Assembly: GCF_932526225.1 (NCBI RefSeq)
Contig: NC_064039.1
Span: forward strand, 11,364,139-11,428,138
Reading direction: 5' to 3'
Length of the DNA: 64,000 bases
Source of the DNA: Nematostella vectensis
Lineage: Eukaryota > Cnidaria > Anthozoa > Actiniaria > Edwardsiidae
Shown here: positions 23,001-34,900 of the stretch, piece by piece
Layout of the letters: each line of letters starts with the position of its first letter
Position numbering within the stretch: the stretch's first letter is position 1
Program-made: the position numbers and the translations under genes
Notes under the pieces: generated by a model
The model's input: only the letters and a program-made list of their open reading frames with translations
What the model was told of the DNA's origin: nothing
Database searches by the model: none

Positions 23001-26000
23001 GAAATGTTCAGTGTTTTTAACATATCATATTAACATTGAATTATTGCTAGAATTATGTATGTGTATTTATTTTAGTGAAATGCCGCTTTTTGGTGGGAGA
23101 ATTGTGTTCCTGTGATGTCATGCTTATGTTATATGTCACTAGTGTAATATAGTAATAGTAATAGTATAATATTTACAGTATAGTCTTCTTTGCTAAGACA
23201 CTTGATCGTTCTTTTTCTTAAATTTTCTTACAGACTTGTCAAGTTCTCCCCTTTTGGAGACTACATTCTTACTGGGATTACAAATGTTACACAAATGGTA
23301 AATTATGGAGATCACTTTCTCTGTGGAAGTAGCAGATTAAACCATCTTATACATAACAGGAAAGAAATACTTGTGGCCACCTATTAGAGGGAACATAAGG
23401 ATGTGTTTGCATGCACTGTATTTGTTTATTTTATGAACCACCCAGAATAGGTATTTAATTTTTGGCAGGGTCGGATCTAGGGGGGGGTGGGGGGGGCGAC
23501 CCTATTTTCAGAAATTTGGCTTAAAAAATAACAAGAAATATAAGGAAATATATGGGAGAACAATAAGTCCGCCCGCCCCCCCTTTATTGAAACTTTTGCT
23601 TCAGCCCCCCCCCCCTCTTTTTTAAACTTCTGGATCTGCCCCTGTTTGGGGTCGCAAGGGAGAGGGGTTACTAGTAGACAGGCACTTATTTGAAAATTGG
23701 GGCCTCATTTCGGACTTCGATTTACTCTGAGATAACAATCATCTCACAGACCCTTGAACTTAGTTCCCATTGATTTCTGTTGTTATCCTTGAGCATCATT
23801 GTCAGAACAGCTGCATCTTCAACATTAGAGACATTGAGATGTTTATTAGGGCAGAGGGACAAAGATGGCACACGCAAGGTTTCATTTATTTCTTAGATGT
23901 GCCCTATTGTAAACTGCTGTTGACATATAGTTTTCGCTTTCTTATAGGAAAACGGGAATGGCTCACAAACAAGGTGATTGTGTTATTTTCTGGTGTTATT
24001 GCGGAGTGAATGGATGGGAATGAAATAACTAGCTTACTGTACAGGATGGGAATTAGTATCGTACCACCTCCAATTATGATTATCTGTCCTGTCTAAAATC
24101 TTGTATTTGTGCAATTATCTCAACAGCAACCAGCCTCCGATCAACCACCTTCTACAGTCTGTTAGCTGCACTCAACTAGACAGTGACCAGGTGTCTCAGT
24201 ACATCTTACGCCAGTCCAACAGCCAATCACAGTCTAGCTCAAACCCCTCTAGCCAATCAGAGATGCTTTCCAGCCAACCCAACCAATTAAGTGAAAGTTA
24301 CCTTTCTAATCAATCAGCACCTAACCAATCAGAAAATAGTTTGTCATCGGTCAACCAATCACAGACAGCCTCTAATTTATCCTTGAATCAGTCAGAAACG
24401 ATTGTAAGTAACTTTTTAGAACCGGCCTCGACTACTCAAGCTTCTTCGAGCCTGCTTAATGAAGAAGTGGATGTCATGCCGCCAACAGAGGGCCGTCTCC
24501 CTTTCCACGCTCAGTCACATACACGACCTCGTCACCGGTCTGAAGTCCTACAACAAGTTCTGAATACTCACCGACACGTCCCTAGACGAGAAGAGACTAT
24601 ACCCACCACAATCGCCGCGTCTGGCCACGAAGCTGCCACCGGGAGTCTAACCTACCCTAGCCGGCAATCAGCAATGTCAAGGACGCGGGGATCAGGGGAT
24701 TACCGTGGGGTTTTCGCGATCTTCCGCGCCCGAGATGGCGGGAGCTGGAACCTGGACACCTCGGAGGTTGAAGGGGAACCCACTGATGTGGGAAGAACGA
24801 GTTTGCTGTTTAACCAGGGAGGCTCTGCATCTGAAAGTATGAGTTTTAGTCAGGTTGATAGTACTAGAGATGCGGCAAATATTATGGAATCAGGAACAGA
24901 CTCGGGAGGTACTTTGACAACAACTTCGCAAGGAGGTCTTCTCTTCACAAGGACGCCGGGACAGAGGAACGTTACACTTAGAAATGTGACCACATCTAGC
25001 GAGCTTGTACCACAGCAAGGTCTGTCCAGTCAACCTGAAGAGTCAGGAAGCTTTGATGATCTAGGTAGAAATACGGGCGGATATTCTGGCGGTACTGCGG
25101 TGTACGATATCTCAGTTCAACCGGAATCTGTGCAAGATACAGGGACGTTTACTAGAATCACCACAAATCCTATGCACGAGCCTGCACTGCATGCCAGCGT
25201 AAGTCATCACTATGACGACGGCAACAGCGGTCGTTCCACTGACGTCACCGTTAGTATGGACTCTGTAGGCCTAGGCAACGAAGAGGGGCCTGGGTACAAT
25301 GCCAACGGTGACCGCCTTTTGTCGGGCGTGGGATCTGTATTCAATGTGGGATCCGTCAGTTCGAGGACAAGTTACGTTTCGCACGGGTCAAACTACAGCT
25401 CAAGCTTGTCCACTCTGTCCAACGCCGAAGGTTCAGGAACAGCTATCGCTACTGCGACTGCGCGAACGTTTCGCCACGTGCACACTGCGGTGGTGATCGC
25501 GAATGGCACCAATGGCGGCCCTCAGGTCGCGCTAAGGACCGCAATCAACCGCGCTATTGCGGGCGCGTTTGCTGGTAGTGGTGAGGGTGCAGTTGCGAGT
25601 AACATTATCAACACTACACACAGGCTACAGTGGTGGGACTTTTCCAAAGTCAAGATGCCGGATATCAAAAATGGTAAGGGACTTTTCCAAAGTCAAGATG
25701 CCGGATATCAAAAATGGTAAGCGACTTTGTCAAAGTCAAGATGCCGGATATCAAGAATGGTTAGCGACTTTGTCAAAGTCAAGATTCCGGATACCAAGAA
25801 TGGTAAGGGGCATTTCCAGAGTCAAGATGCCGGATAGTTGATGCCGGATAGTTTTAACTATCCGGCATCTTGACATCATATCCTTAAAAGATGCCGGATA
25901 TAAAAAATGGTAAGCGACTTTTTCAATGTCAAGATGCCGGATATCAAAAATGGTAAGCGACTTTTCCAAAGTCAAGATGCCGGATATCAAAAATGGTAAG

Positions 26001-27709
26001 GGTCCAAAGTCAAGATGGCGGGTTCTAACAATGGTAAAAACTTTTCCGGCAAAGAGGGGCTTGGTAAAATAATGCCACAATGAGCGCATGTTGTCGGGTG
26101 AGCACTCTGTGTTCAATGTGTGCAATGCCGGGGAATTGCAAATGTAGAGCTTTTGAATTTATTAAAACGTTAAAGTGCGTTTTTTTTTGTTCTCATTACC
26201 ATAATCCTCGTGATTACAAACATCATTTTCATCATCATCAATACTGCCACTATCTTTGTCACCACAATCATAACCGAAATCATCTTTATTACCATTGTAG
26301 CGCCCGTAAATGTAATGATTACCCGCAAATGTAGGAAACCCGCAAATGTAATAAGGTTTTACCCACAATTGAAACATTTGCGGGCGCTACACCATCATCA
26401 TTATCGCTATTGCGCTAAAATGCGCGTTAGTAAATGATCCGATCTAAGTTGCAAGTACACTGAAAAAAGATTATCATTGCGTTCATCAGCAAATACGAAC
26501 GTGCTGGTCCCATGCTGCAAAATCCACAATGACGCCAGCTGCGACATCTCTGCGGACGGTACCCTTCTCGCAACATTCGTGCCAAGTGCCTTTGGTTTCC
26601 CCGACGATGGAATGCTGGGTATTTATTCCTTGAAGAGAGAGAGCCTGGGGCAATGTTTGTTCACAAAAAAGTTTGGTAAGGACTCAATCCTTGTTCAAAC
26701 CCCGCTGTTGTTGTCCGTTATTTCGGTGGCAACTCGGGTAAATAAGTGATAAAAATTCCCCTCGGACCTTGGGATGACTAGTAGGAGTCCCAGACGTCGG
26801 GACTTCTTATTATCCCTCAGTTGCGGGAAAATCTAAATTTCCCTTATAAGTTTGTGATAAGATTTGTCCTTTGGAATGACTGCAAACTCAATGTGCATGC
26901 CTCACTTTAATAAGATATGGACCACATGAAACAGGACTTATTTCTTCCTGTGTTTGCACTATGCTTATGTTTCGATTGACCTATTACACAGGGCCGAATG
27001 CAATTTCCGTCAGCCTATCAGCCTTGAATCGACACGTCGTCGTGGGCCTAGCGGCCAGACGGATCCATTGGCATTTAACGTCACGTCAAATGATGGCGCA
27101 AATCTTCAAACTCGAGGCTGACCGGAAAGCGGAGCAGTCAGACGACACAGGAAGACCACCGGTCCTTCCTCCGGTATTAAAGTGCTCCTCTATTAACTAC
27201 GGGTTTTTGCACTTGAAAGAGATATACTATAGAATGAGCCCATGAGGCTGTATATAACATTTTCTACACCACTTGCGCGAAATCTCGCTTTCTGATTGGT
27301 TGTTAGCTATGGTAAAGAGGACATACCACTGGATTCGTCATTCACACAATCCTTAAAGGTTCACTTGAAGCGACAGAGACGAAAAGCCTTGGTTTAAATT
27401 CGAGAAATTTGGTTCTCAATCTTTTCTAGTAAATGTATTTTCCATTAGGACACTATAAAAGTAACAAAGACTGCAGGGTTTTGAATCTAAAGTTGCATGC
27501 GCTTGAACACGCAAAGGAAAACGCCATTTTTAACGAGTGCGCGCTGTTTTTTATTGTGTAAAATACTGTTTTCGTTGTTTGTGTTGTCGAAAACAAATTT
27601 CCCATAACATTTTGATCATGAGGTGACGAATATCGTGGTGTATAAGAGTAAATACCACGGAAAACTTTGGGAATTTTACTTCACCATCTAATACTACCCC
27701 CCCCCCCCC

Positions 27710-27742
<33 letters not shown>

Positions 27743-28001
27743 AGTTGATTGTTAGGTCCCTCATGTCAAATAAATCATTGTTCTTTAGGTTAACTGTCTT
27801 TGCTTCAGGATCTTTAGCGGTCTCCCCTAAGTTGTTTGTTTGTTCACACAGGCCGTATGTAACATTGTGCTCCATGAGCGGGATAACGAGCGCCGGTCAC
27901 ATGTTAGCGTTAATGCCGCCTTCTGGCACCCTGTGGTGGGCTGTGGCATCGTTTACGGGACAAACCGAGGCGACCTGAGACTAGTGCGTCAGCGAAGGTG
28001 A
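20053..28001 (+). CDS. AMBRA1: AMBRA1 orthologue (WD-repeat autophagy/CUL4 adaptor)
   Basis: AMBRA1 is a substrate receptor of the CUL4-DDB1 ubiquitin ligase acting in autophagy start and cyclin D turnover. Exons: 20053-20181, 21749-21807, 22160-22343, 22412-22584, 23234-23297, 24134-25673, 26490-26675, 26992-27173, 27852-28001; 888 codons plus stop. N-terminal WD region: [68 protein letters not shown] and [13 protein letters not shown] match family signatures. The long exon 24134-25673 is a Ser/Gln/Asn-rich disordered linker. The C-terminal propeller half follows: [51 protein letters not shown] and [15 protein letters not shown]. The stop at 27999-28001 overlaps a good donor (AAG|GTGAGA), so a further C-terminal exon is possible; human AMBRA1 is longer. 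The donor of the long exon starts the repeat array 25629-26035. Confidence 0.93.
23466..23644. mobile_element. hAT-like MITE (CAGGGGCGGATC family), copy 2
   Basis: Starts CAGGGTCGGATCTAGGGGGG and ends with the complement of CAGGGGCAGATCCAG. Internal sequence gcttaaaaaataacaagaaa is shared, reversed, with 16969-17151. In the AMBRA1 intron before the long exon. Confidence 0.7.
25629..26035 (+). repeat. tandem array made from the AMBRA1 exon end and its splice donor
   Basis: Unit of 43 bp: gacttttccaaagtcaagat then gccggatatcaaaaatggtaagg. The first copy spans the real exon-intron junction (donor at 25674) and encodes [13 protein letters not shown]. About seven further full or partial units follow, most keeping the AATG|GTAAG donor. 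An internal perfect palindrome, gatgccggatagtt mirrored around 25857, shows that one unit was inverted. Because 43 is not a multiple of three, use of the second donor shifts the frame into a TAA at 25718-25720. Confidence 0.92.
26299..26391. mobile_element. tiny MITE, about 93 bp
   Basis: Begins TAGCGCCCGTAAATGT and ends ACATTTGCGGGCGCTA, an inverted pair of 16-17 bp with one mismatch. The middle has two more copies of cccgcaaatgta. AMBRA1 intron. Confidence 0.65.
27350..27610. repeat. dispersed repeat, copy 1
   Basis: Shares the ordered blocks attcga-aaatttggttc-caatctt, tgcatgcgct, aacgccattt and actgttttcgttgt-tgtgttgt with 49080-49260. No ORF and no clear inverted ends. It lies in the last AMBRA1 intron. 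Confidence 0.65.
27699..27741. repeat. poly(C)-poly(A) run
   Basis: About 13 C followed by more than 25 A. Low complexity; may be the tail of a short retrotransposed piece or a simple repeat. Confidence 0.7.
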
Positions 28002-28314
28002 GAGGTCCTGGTAACCAATAATAACTGATGTACACGGGAGAAGTGGCGGCGTCAGACCAAGGCAAATAGCGTCTTTAATTACTGTGAATGTATTTATAAT
28101 TTTGATGAAAGAGCAGAATCTTTTTATATTTATTTTGTTAAGAATTTCTAAAAGATAATTCTACTCCTGATTTATTTTGTCCCTGCAAAATCTGGTACCG
28201 CTATACCTTTATTAAACGCTATTTATGTAAAACGGGAGAGGCGTGGTTGCACGTGAGTGTACGAATGTTTGGTGTTGATGATTTGTAGAACCCCGTTAAA
28301 ATAACCACAATCGT

Positions 28315-28364
28315 ATTCGCGTAAACGGAGTAGAAGGAATTCCTTCTACTCCGTTTACGCGAAT
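28315..28364. repeat. perfect 50-bp palindrome without spacer
   Basis: The arm ATTCGCGTAAACGGAGTAGA plus AGGAA is followed directly by its exact reverse complement, centred on GGAATTCC. It lies 314 bp past the AMBRA1 stop codon. Confidence 0.95.
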
Positions 28365-28634
28365 CCGAAGTAACGACAACTTTTGCTCAAAATATTTGTA
28401 TAAATTATCATTAGTTTTATCATTCTGTTATATGAGATCTCTTATAAACTGTTTTACACTGATGTTTGTACCAACCCAGCATTGTTCATAGAGTTATAAT
28501 AAAATCAGATAGCCCCATGTCTCAGTCTGTGCAAGACGTTTTACATGTAATTGAGTTCTAAATAACAAGGGCAAAGGACCACCAGTCAATTAATGTTTTA
28601 ATGAGAATTATTGCTAGACACCCTTAATGTTTCA

Positions 28635-28944
28635 CTTAGCCGGGATAGTCCTGTTATTATCACACATTCGGAGCTTGAAGCAACATCGTTGTGATGAATC
28701 TAGAAAGATAGCATACGCACTTAATCAGTCAGAGCGTATCATTTGAAATAGAACACTCGAGGAATTACATACACATATCGTATAAAGCTATCTAAAAGTA
28801 AAAGATCAATCTTCAAGATTCAGAATACACATTTTAATTTAATTGACTAGGACCACCCTTTAACGTGACTCTCTTTTAGCATTTCTCTGTTGGTGATGGG
28901 CAAAAGGTAAGCACACTAAAGACCAAATCTCTAGACTCGCCTTT
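28635..28944. repeat. segmental duplication flank, copy A
   Basis: Sequence downstream of the decarboxylase A stop codon matches 52378-52616 in short ordered blocks (agccgggatagtc, gatgaatctag-aa, gcaaaaggtaagcacac, aagaccaaatctctagactc). The gene duplication therefore included the 3' UTR and some flank. Confidence 0.75.
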
Positions 28945-31900
28945 TCAAGCTGTTCCGTTAACGACACTTCCGTCAAACCAGATCTTCTTAGCGATATCGA
29001 TCTTGGTTGTTATCTCGGCTCCTCCTTCGATTTCCACTCTCACTTCGTACTCTGACTTGTCCAGGGGGTCCACGATCGCGTTGTTAGACGTCTGGGGGGT
29101 CCCAGAGAATGGCATCTTGATCTCAACGCCATATAGCAGGATCAGGGGGGACACGCCCTCCGGTACAGCGCTTAACTCGACGAGCTAGTATTTAAATAAA
29201 AACATTAGTAGTGGTAATAATAACAGTAATGATGGTGATGATGAAGATGATAAACGTCTGTCGGGCAAACGTTATTGAATGGTCGAGCGGTATTACGTCA
29301 TCAACCTATCTTTTGGGCTTTTAATTTGGGCTCCATTATTTGAAAGACGGCAAAATATGATAAGAACACGAGGATAGAAAAAGTATGAGATTTATAGTAA
29401 AAAATACTTACGTAACTTGCATGTGCAACTAACGTACTACGTACTTATGTAACTTACGTGCCCAAATCGGAGACTTACAACACAACAAGACTTGTGTATT
29501 GAGTTGGAATTTGATATTAGCGGTTTTCGTTCGTCGATGAACATTTTGCACAAGTACTTAGTGATCACCAATGTGTCAAGTGTTTTCATGGCTTGGAATA
29601 AAAAAGTTTGTAAGAGTCTATTATTCAACTGGGAATTCATTTAAGTATCGATTAGTGGCCTTGGCCTTCAAAACCTATACGTATTATTATAAAACCCAAT
29701 GAAAGACTAATAAATAAAAAATTTGGCGACAAAAATCATTTTAAAAATCATTTTATACATTTCTGAGGAAGAGCAAAAACATAGCATTTAATAGTACCTG
29801 CAGGAAGTCCGGCTGTTTGGTTGGAATGTGCATAAGGAAGGCCTTGCCAGCTGAGCCATACATGAAGTATCTGCTTGATTCTGGATATTCCTTCACCCTA
29901 TGATCGAAGTGTTCAAATCTGGCCACGTCTACCACCCTGACCGTCGTCCGCATAAACGGCGCCTTCCCCTCCGTTGGCAAGCCGTAGTAGCAGTCAACCT
30001 ACACATGGGACAATGCAGAGCGTACTTATACGTTAACATCATGCGGGAAAAAGCTGAATCCACTAAACGTTGATGTGTGGAGCACTTTATTCTTTGTACA
30101 CCGAATTACCCAGCACCCACCCCTCCCCCTTAATCTTATTTGCTAGTACTGCGGATGTTAAAGTAAGAAGGATAGCGTGTTTTGGTAGAAGATTTGTATC
30201 CATTCTTTGGCTAACGAGTGATAATGTGACAATAGGCCTTCTTTTGAAGGCTAGAATAGCATTTGTGTTAAAATGTTAAAGATGGGATCCCAGTTTCAAA
30301 CAACTTTTGATGAATAAAACTCAACTATTCTATGAGTGCCAAGTCGAAACCTTATTAGTTTCAAAATTCCCGCTTTTTTGCCCTCTCGATTTGACCGAGT
30401 TCCCTTTGGTAAAACCTAATTATCACTAATTACCATAAGTAAACATTTTGGCTGTGGGGACACTGCTATTAAAGGAAAGAAAAACCTACACAAATTCCCC
30501 TTTAGGGAGCTCATATCCGGAGGCTTAAAGAGCAGTCATTATTTATCTGGGGGGGGGGGGGGGCACGATTTTCTAAACTCGGATTTGGGGGAGGGCCTAT
30601 TGAACAGGCATATTTTGATCAATTTCCGGACCTCATGAAATTCAACATTTATTCCTGGGGAGAATCCCCAAATTCCCTACATATATATCCCCTATATAAT
30701 GCGTGAGTGCAGGCGTTCATATAACAGTGCTCAATACATAGGTGTAGAGCGGGGTATATCTTGGTTTGTAGGGAAAAAAAACACGCAAACTACCGTTTCA
30801 TCTCTACAAGCCTGTTTCGTGGTTACTCATTAGGAGATTTTTTATATATATACAGCCGTTTCCTATCCAATAAATATATATAGAGATAGATGCCTTTTGT
30901 CTTTCCATCAGATTTTGACAGCTAAACAAAGGGTACCTACATATATTTGTTTCTCGGATAGGACAACATTTCGGGAAACTGCTATAATCGGCTCAAGATA
31001 TGCTCTCTGGATCTGATCAACTGCTGTACATATAATGCTTGGTGACATTTTAGTGATTATCTACCATGGTGTGGAACGCAGAGCTAGGGAGGCGCGCTCT
31101 TCTTAATTACAAATGATAACAACAACATGCTAGAGCGCGTATACAGGCTGAGCTAAACGTTGTTTAGTTCTTCAGTCATGGCACGACGTCATGTACGGCT
31201 CTCCAAATGAACTTTCCCAATAAGCACCGATGTGCCCGTCATCTAAAGACGATCCGTCATCTCCGTCATCTCCTTTATCATTATCTTCTTCGTCTTCGTC
31301 TTCTACTTCTCTTCCCTGTACTTTCGGGAGAAATTCCCGTAGTAGAATTTTCCCACTGTCATTCAGCTAAGGGAACTTTTCAGAATGCAAATTTCGTAGC
31401 CATCTTTTCTCGCGTTACCCCAGGTTTGCGAGAACCCATTCGTCTAGATCGTGTTTAGTCGATAGCATCATCATCTTCGACAAACGGAGAGATTTTCTTC
31501 AGCAGTTCTAGGGACCGCTTTGAAATTGGCGCCTTTTCCGGGCAGCAGCGTGGTGCCTGTTTTGCTTGCGTTTTCATGATTTTCTTTTTGTTGAGGCAGA
31601 AAACCGACCCCAAAAGCAAAAAAAGCTGACATGAGCCTTCTCGAAGAAAAATGTACAACAGCCCCTGTCAGCGCATGCTATAGTAGCATCGGTTATTTGT
31701 ATTTTTAGGTGAAATTGAGGACGAATCTATCGATGCATTTAGCAAGGGGTTCATCACAAACAAGAACTTTGTCACGGACTACTTACATTACCTGAAAGAC
31801 CTTGAGTTTAAAAAGAAAAAGAGGCAAGGGTGACAGCTAACGAAAAAGAGAAGAAGCGAGATCTCTCGCTCTGGAGATTTAAACAAAGGGAAAGTGTCTG

Positions 31901-34900
31901 TCCTAGATCTCTATATTAAGCATTACAAGCTTAAATGCCCGCGAAGTAGTAGTAGTAGTAGTAAGTAGTAATGCTTTATTTATACACGGTAAACTCTCAG
32001 TATAATAGTTATCTTATAATATCTAATTATTATCTTATTTATAATATCTAATCGAAGCTATATAAAAATATATAATAAATAGTTATTAAAATACTGCTTC
32101 TCAGAGTGCCGTGTGTGCGAGAAAATAGGATTAGATAAAGAGTTTGCTGCAGCCTCTTTAAAATGTACTAAGGGTTTTTGCTTGCCTCAACTCAGTTGGA
32201 AGGCTATTCCAAAGCACAGCACCACTGTAGCTGAAACTATCCTTCAGATATTTGGTGCGGGGCTTTGGAATAGCTAATTTGCCCTCTCTGTCTCTCAACG
32301 TATACCTGGTAACGCTATTACGATCCATAAAAAGAGATGACAAATAGTCCGGTGCACCATGCAGTAATTTATGGACCATAATAGCTTTTTGAAACTTCCT
32401 TTGGCTCTCGAGTCTTTTCCAGCCTAGCTGATGAATAAGAGGGTCGGCACTAGTGTAATAGCTGGAAAAAGTCATAACCCTTGCCGCCCGGTTTTGTAAC
32501 TTTTAAAGTTTATAGGCTAGGGAAATGTTACAATTGTCCCAGGCGAGAGAGCAATAATCAAAATGTGGTTGGACTAAAGAATTGTAAATGTACCGCAATG
32601 TTGTAGCTGGGACAAATTGTCTAATTGGTTAATTTGTGTATATGCTCACCCCAAGAAAGATTTTCATCAATAAGCACCCCAAGAGATTTGGTATGAGGTA
32701 CTTGCTTTACGGGTACCCCTTCGATTGCCAAAGAGGTGCTGATTCGAAGGTGGAAAGACGTTGTCTGGAGCCAATAAGCATGAACTCCGTCTTAGATTGG
32801 TTCAGGGTGAGCATATTAGCGACAAGCCACTCACCAACATTCGCAAGGTCTTGATTTAAATAAAGATTTATGTCTTCAATATTATTACTCGCAAAAGTGA
32901 GGTGAGTGTCGTCAGCGTACATGCGTGGCTTTGAGTGTTCTAAGCAATTTGGCAGATTGTTGATATATATTAGGAAGAGAAGTGGACCTAATATTGTGTC
33001 TGTGGAACTCCACAAAGAAAGGTGCGATCATTAGACAGATGACCATTCACGAAACATTTCTGGCTCCAACCATGGAGGTAAGACGCAAACCAATTACTCG
33101 CAGAACACCCAAAGCCGTAAGCATCTAATTTTGAGAGATGAATTGAATGATCGACAGTGTCAAAGACCTTCTTGAGGCCAAGAAAGACTACCGAGTTGAT
33201 ATTGCCGCGGTCGATGTTATATGCCCAATCATTTGTTGCCCCAAGAAGGGCAGTGACTGTAGAGTGAAGGCATCGAAACCCTGATTGACACTTAGATGGA
33301 ATATTATTGTTGGTCGAGAAAGCATAGGCTTGATCGTAAAGTATCCGTTCGAATACTTTCGCCACAACCGGAATGATTGAAATTGGGCGGTAATTATTCA
33401 TGTCTCTGCGCTCCCCTTGCTTGAATAGGGGCAGGACTTTTGCACATTTCCACTCATCGGGAAAATACACTTCTCAATGGAACGATTAAAAATAGCGCAC
33501 AGCTATTCTCGAAGAAGTCTAGTTGATATTTTATCCAAACCCGTTGCTTTGTTTTTATAAAGTTTAGACAAAAGAAATAGGACTATGGAGCGATTGGTTG
33601 GCTTTAAATGGAACTTGGTACTTAATGATTTACATGAAAGAAAAACGAACGGCTATTATTATCACTTACCGGTATCTCATTTGCGAGTTTAGGGCCAATA
33701 CCGGCAAAATAATTATTGAATTCATCAGAATTTTTTTGAGAATCACTTATGGTGGATTCATTTAACTTAATTTCGTTGATTTGTTGCTCATTTCCTTTCC
33801 GTTAAGTTAACTCGTTTATAATATTCCAAGTTTTCATTACATTATTTTCATTTTCATAAAATGCATTATTATAGTACGATTGTTTCGCCAATTTTAGCTC
33901 ATTGTTCACAGAATTACGAAGTTTCTTGAAAACAACCCAATCTACGGGGTCTTTAGAGCGCATCGCTTTAAACTTTTGAATATCCCGCTCGTGCACGCTT
34001 CACACGCACGGGAGCATGTCTATCAACAATGCAATTAAAGTTTGCCTTCCAAACATGCCACATATCGTTCGGATCGTTTAGTGTATTGACAACTTCCCAA
34101 TCCTGTGAACTAATATCGGCTCTAAAACTGGCCGGGTCAAAATTTTTGAAGTTCCTATAGGTTCAAGTTTTGTGATCCTTGTTAGATAGACCAGTAGAGA
34201 GCTTACGGAAATTATAGATTAAGCTATGATCACTAATGCCGACATGAGAGACACCGGAGCAAATTACATTATCTGACGAATTAGTGAAAATTAAATCAAT
34301 CATAGTAGAAGAAGATTCTATCAACTGCTCGAGGTTATATAAGTCTGCGATACTAGAGAAAATTTTAGAATTATGGTCTAAGGTGGCCGCGCCTAAATTG
34401 CAGTTGATGTCACCTAATAGCCAATATTCAACATTCTCGGCATCTAGCTTACCAATTAAAGCTCTTCGGTACCCCTTCGATTGCCAAAGATGGTGCTGAT
34501 TCGAAGGTGGAAAGACGTTGTCTGGAGCCAATAAGCATGAACTCCGTCTTAGATTGGTTCAGGGTGAGCATATTAGCGACAAGCCACTCACCAACATTCG
34601 CAAGGTCTTGATTTAATATTCAATATTCAACATTCAACATTCTCGGCATCTAGCTTACCAATTAAAGCCTCAAATAAATCGAATTTATCCACCGTAGAGT
34701 TAGGTGGACGATACCAAGTTACCAAGAGAAATGTCTTGCAGCTCGGTTTGCGGATTTCGAGGCACAAATTTTCTAATTGATCAACAGATAAATCCGGACG
34801 GAGAGAAAAATTACTATTTTCACGAATATAAAAACAAATACCTCCTCCAGATTCTCCGTTGTCAACATTTTTGCCATCCGCTCTGTCGCGGCGGATTATA

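Noticed and set aside
26992..27245. AMBRA1 ending at the stop after 27240
   Set aside because: A phase-matching donor at 27174 joins the conserved exon at 27852.
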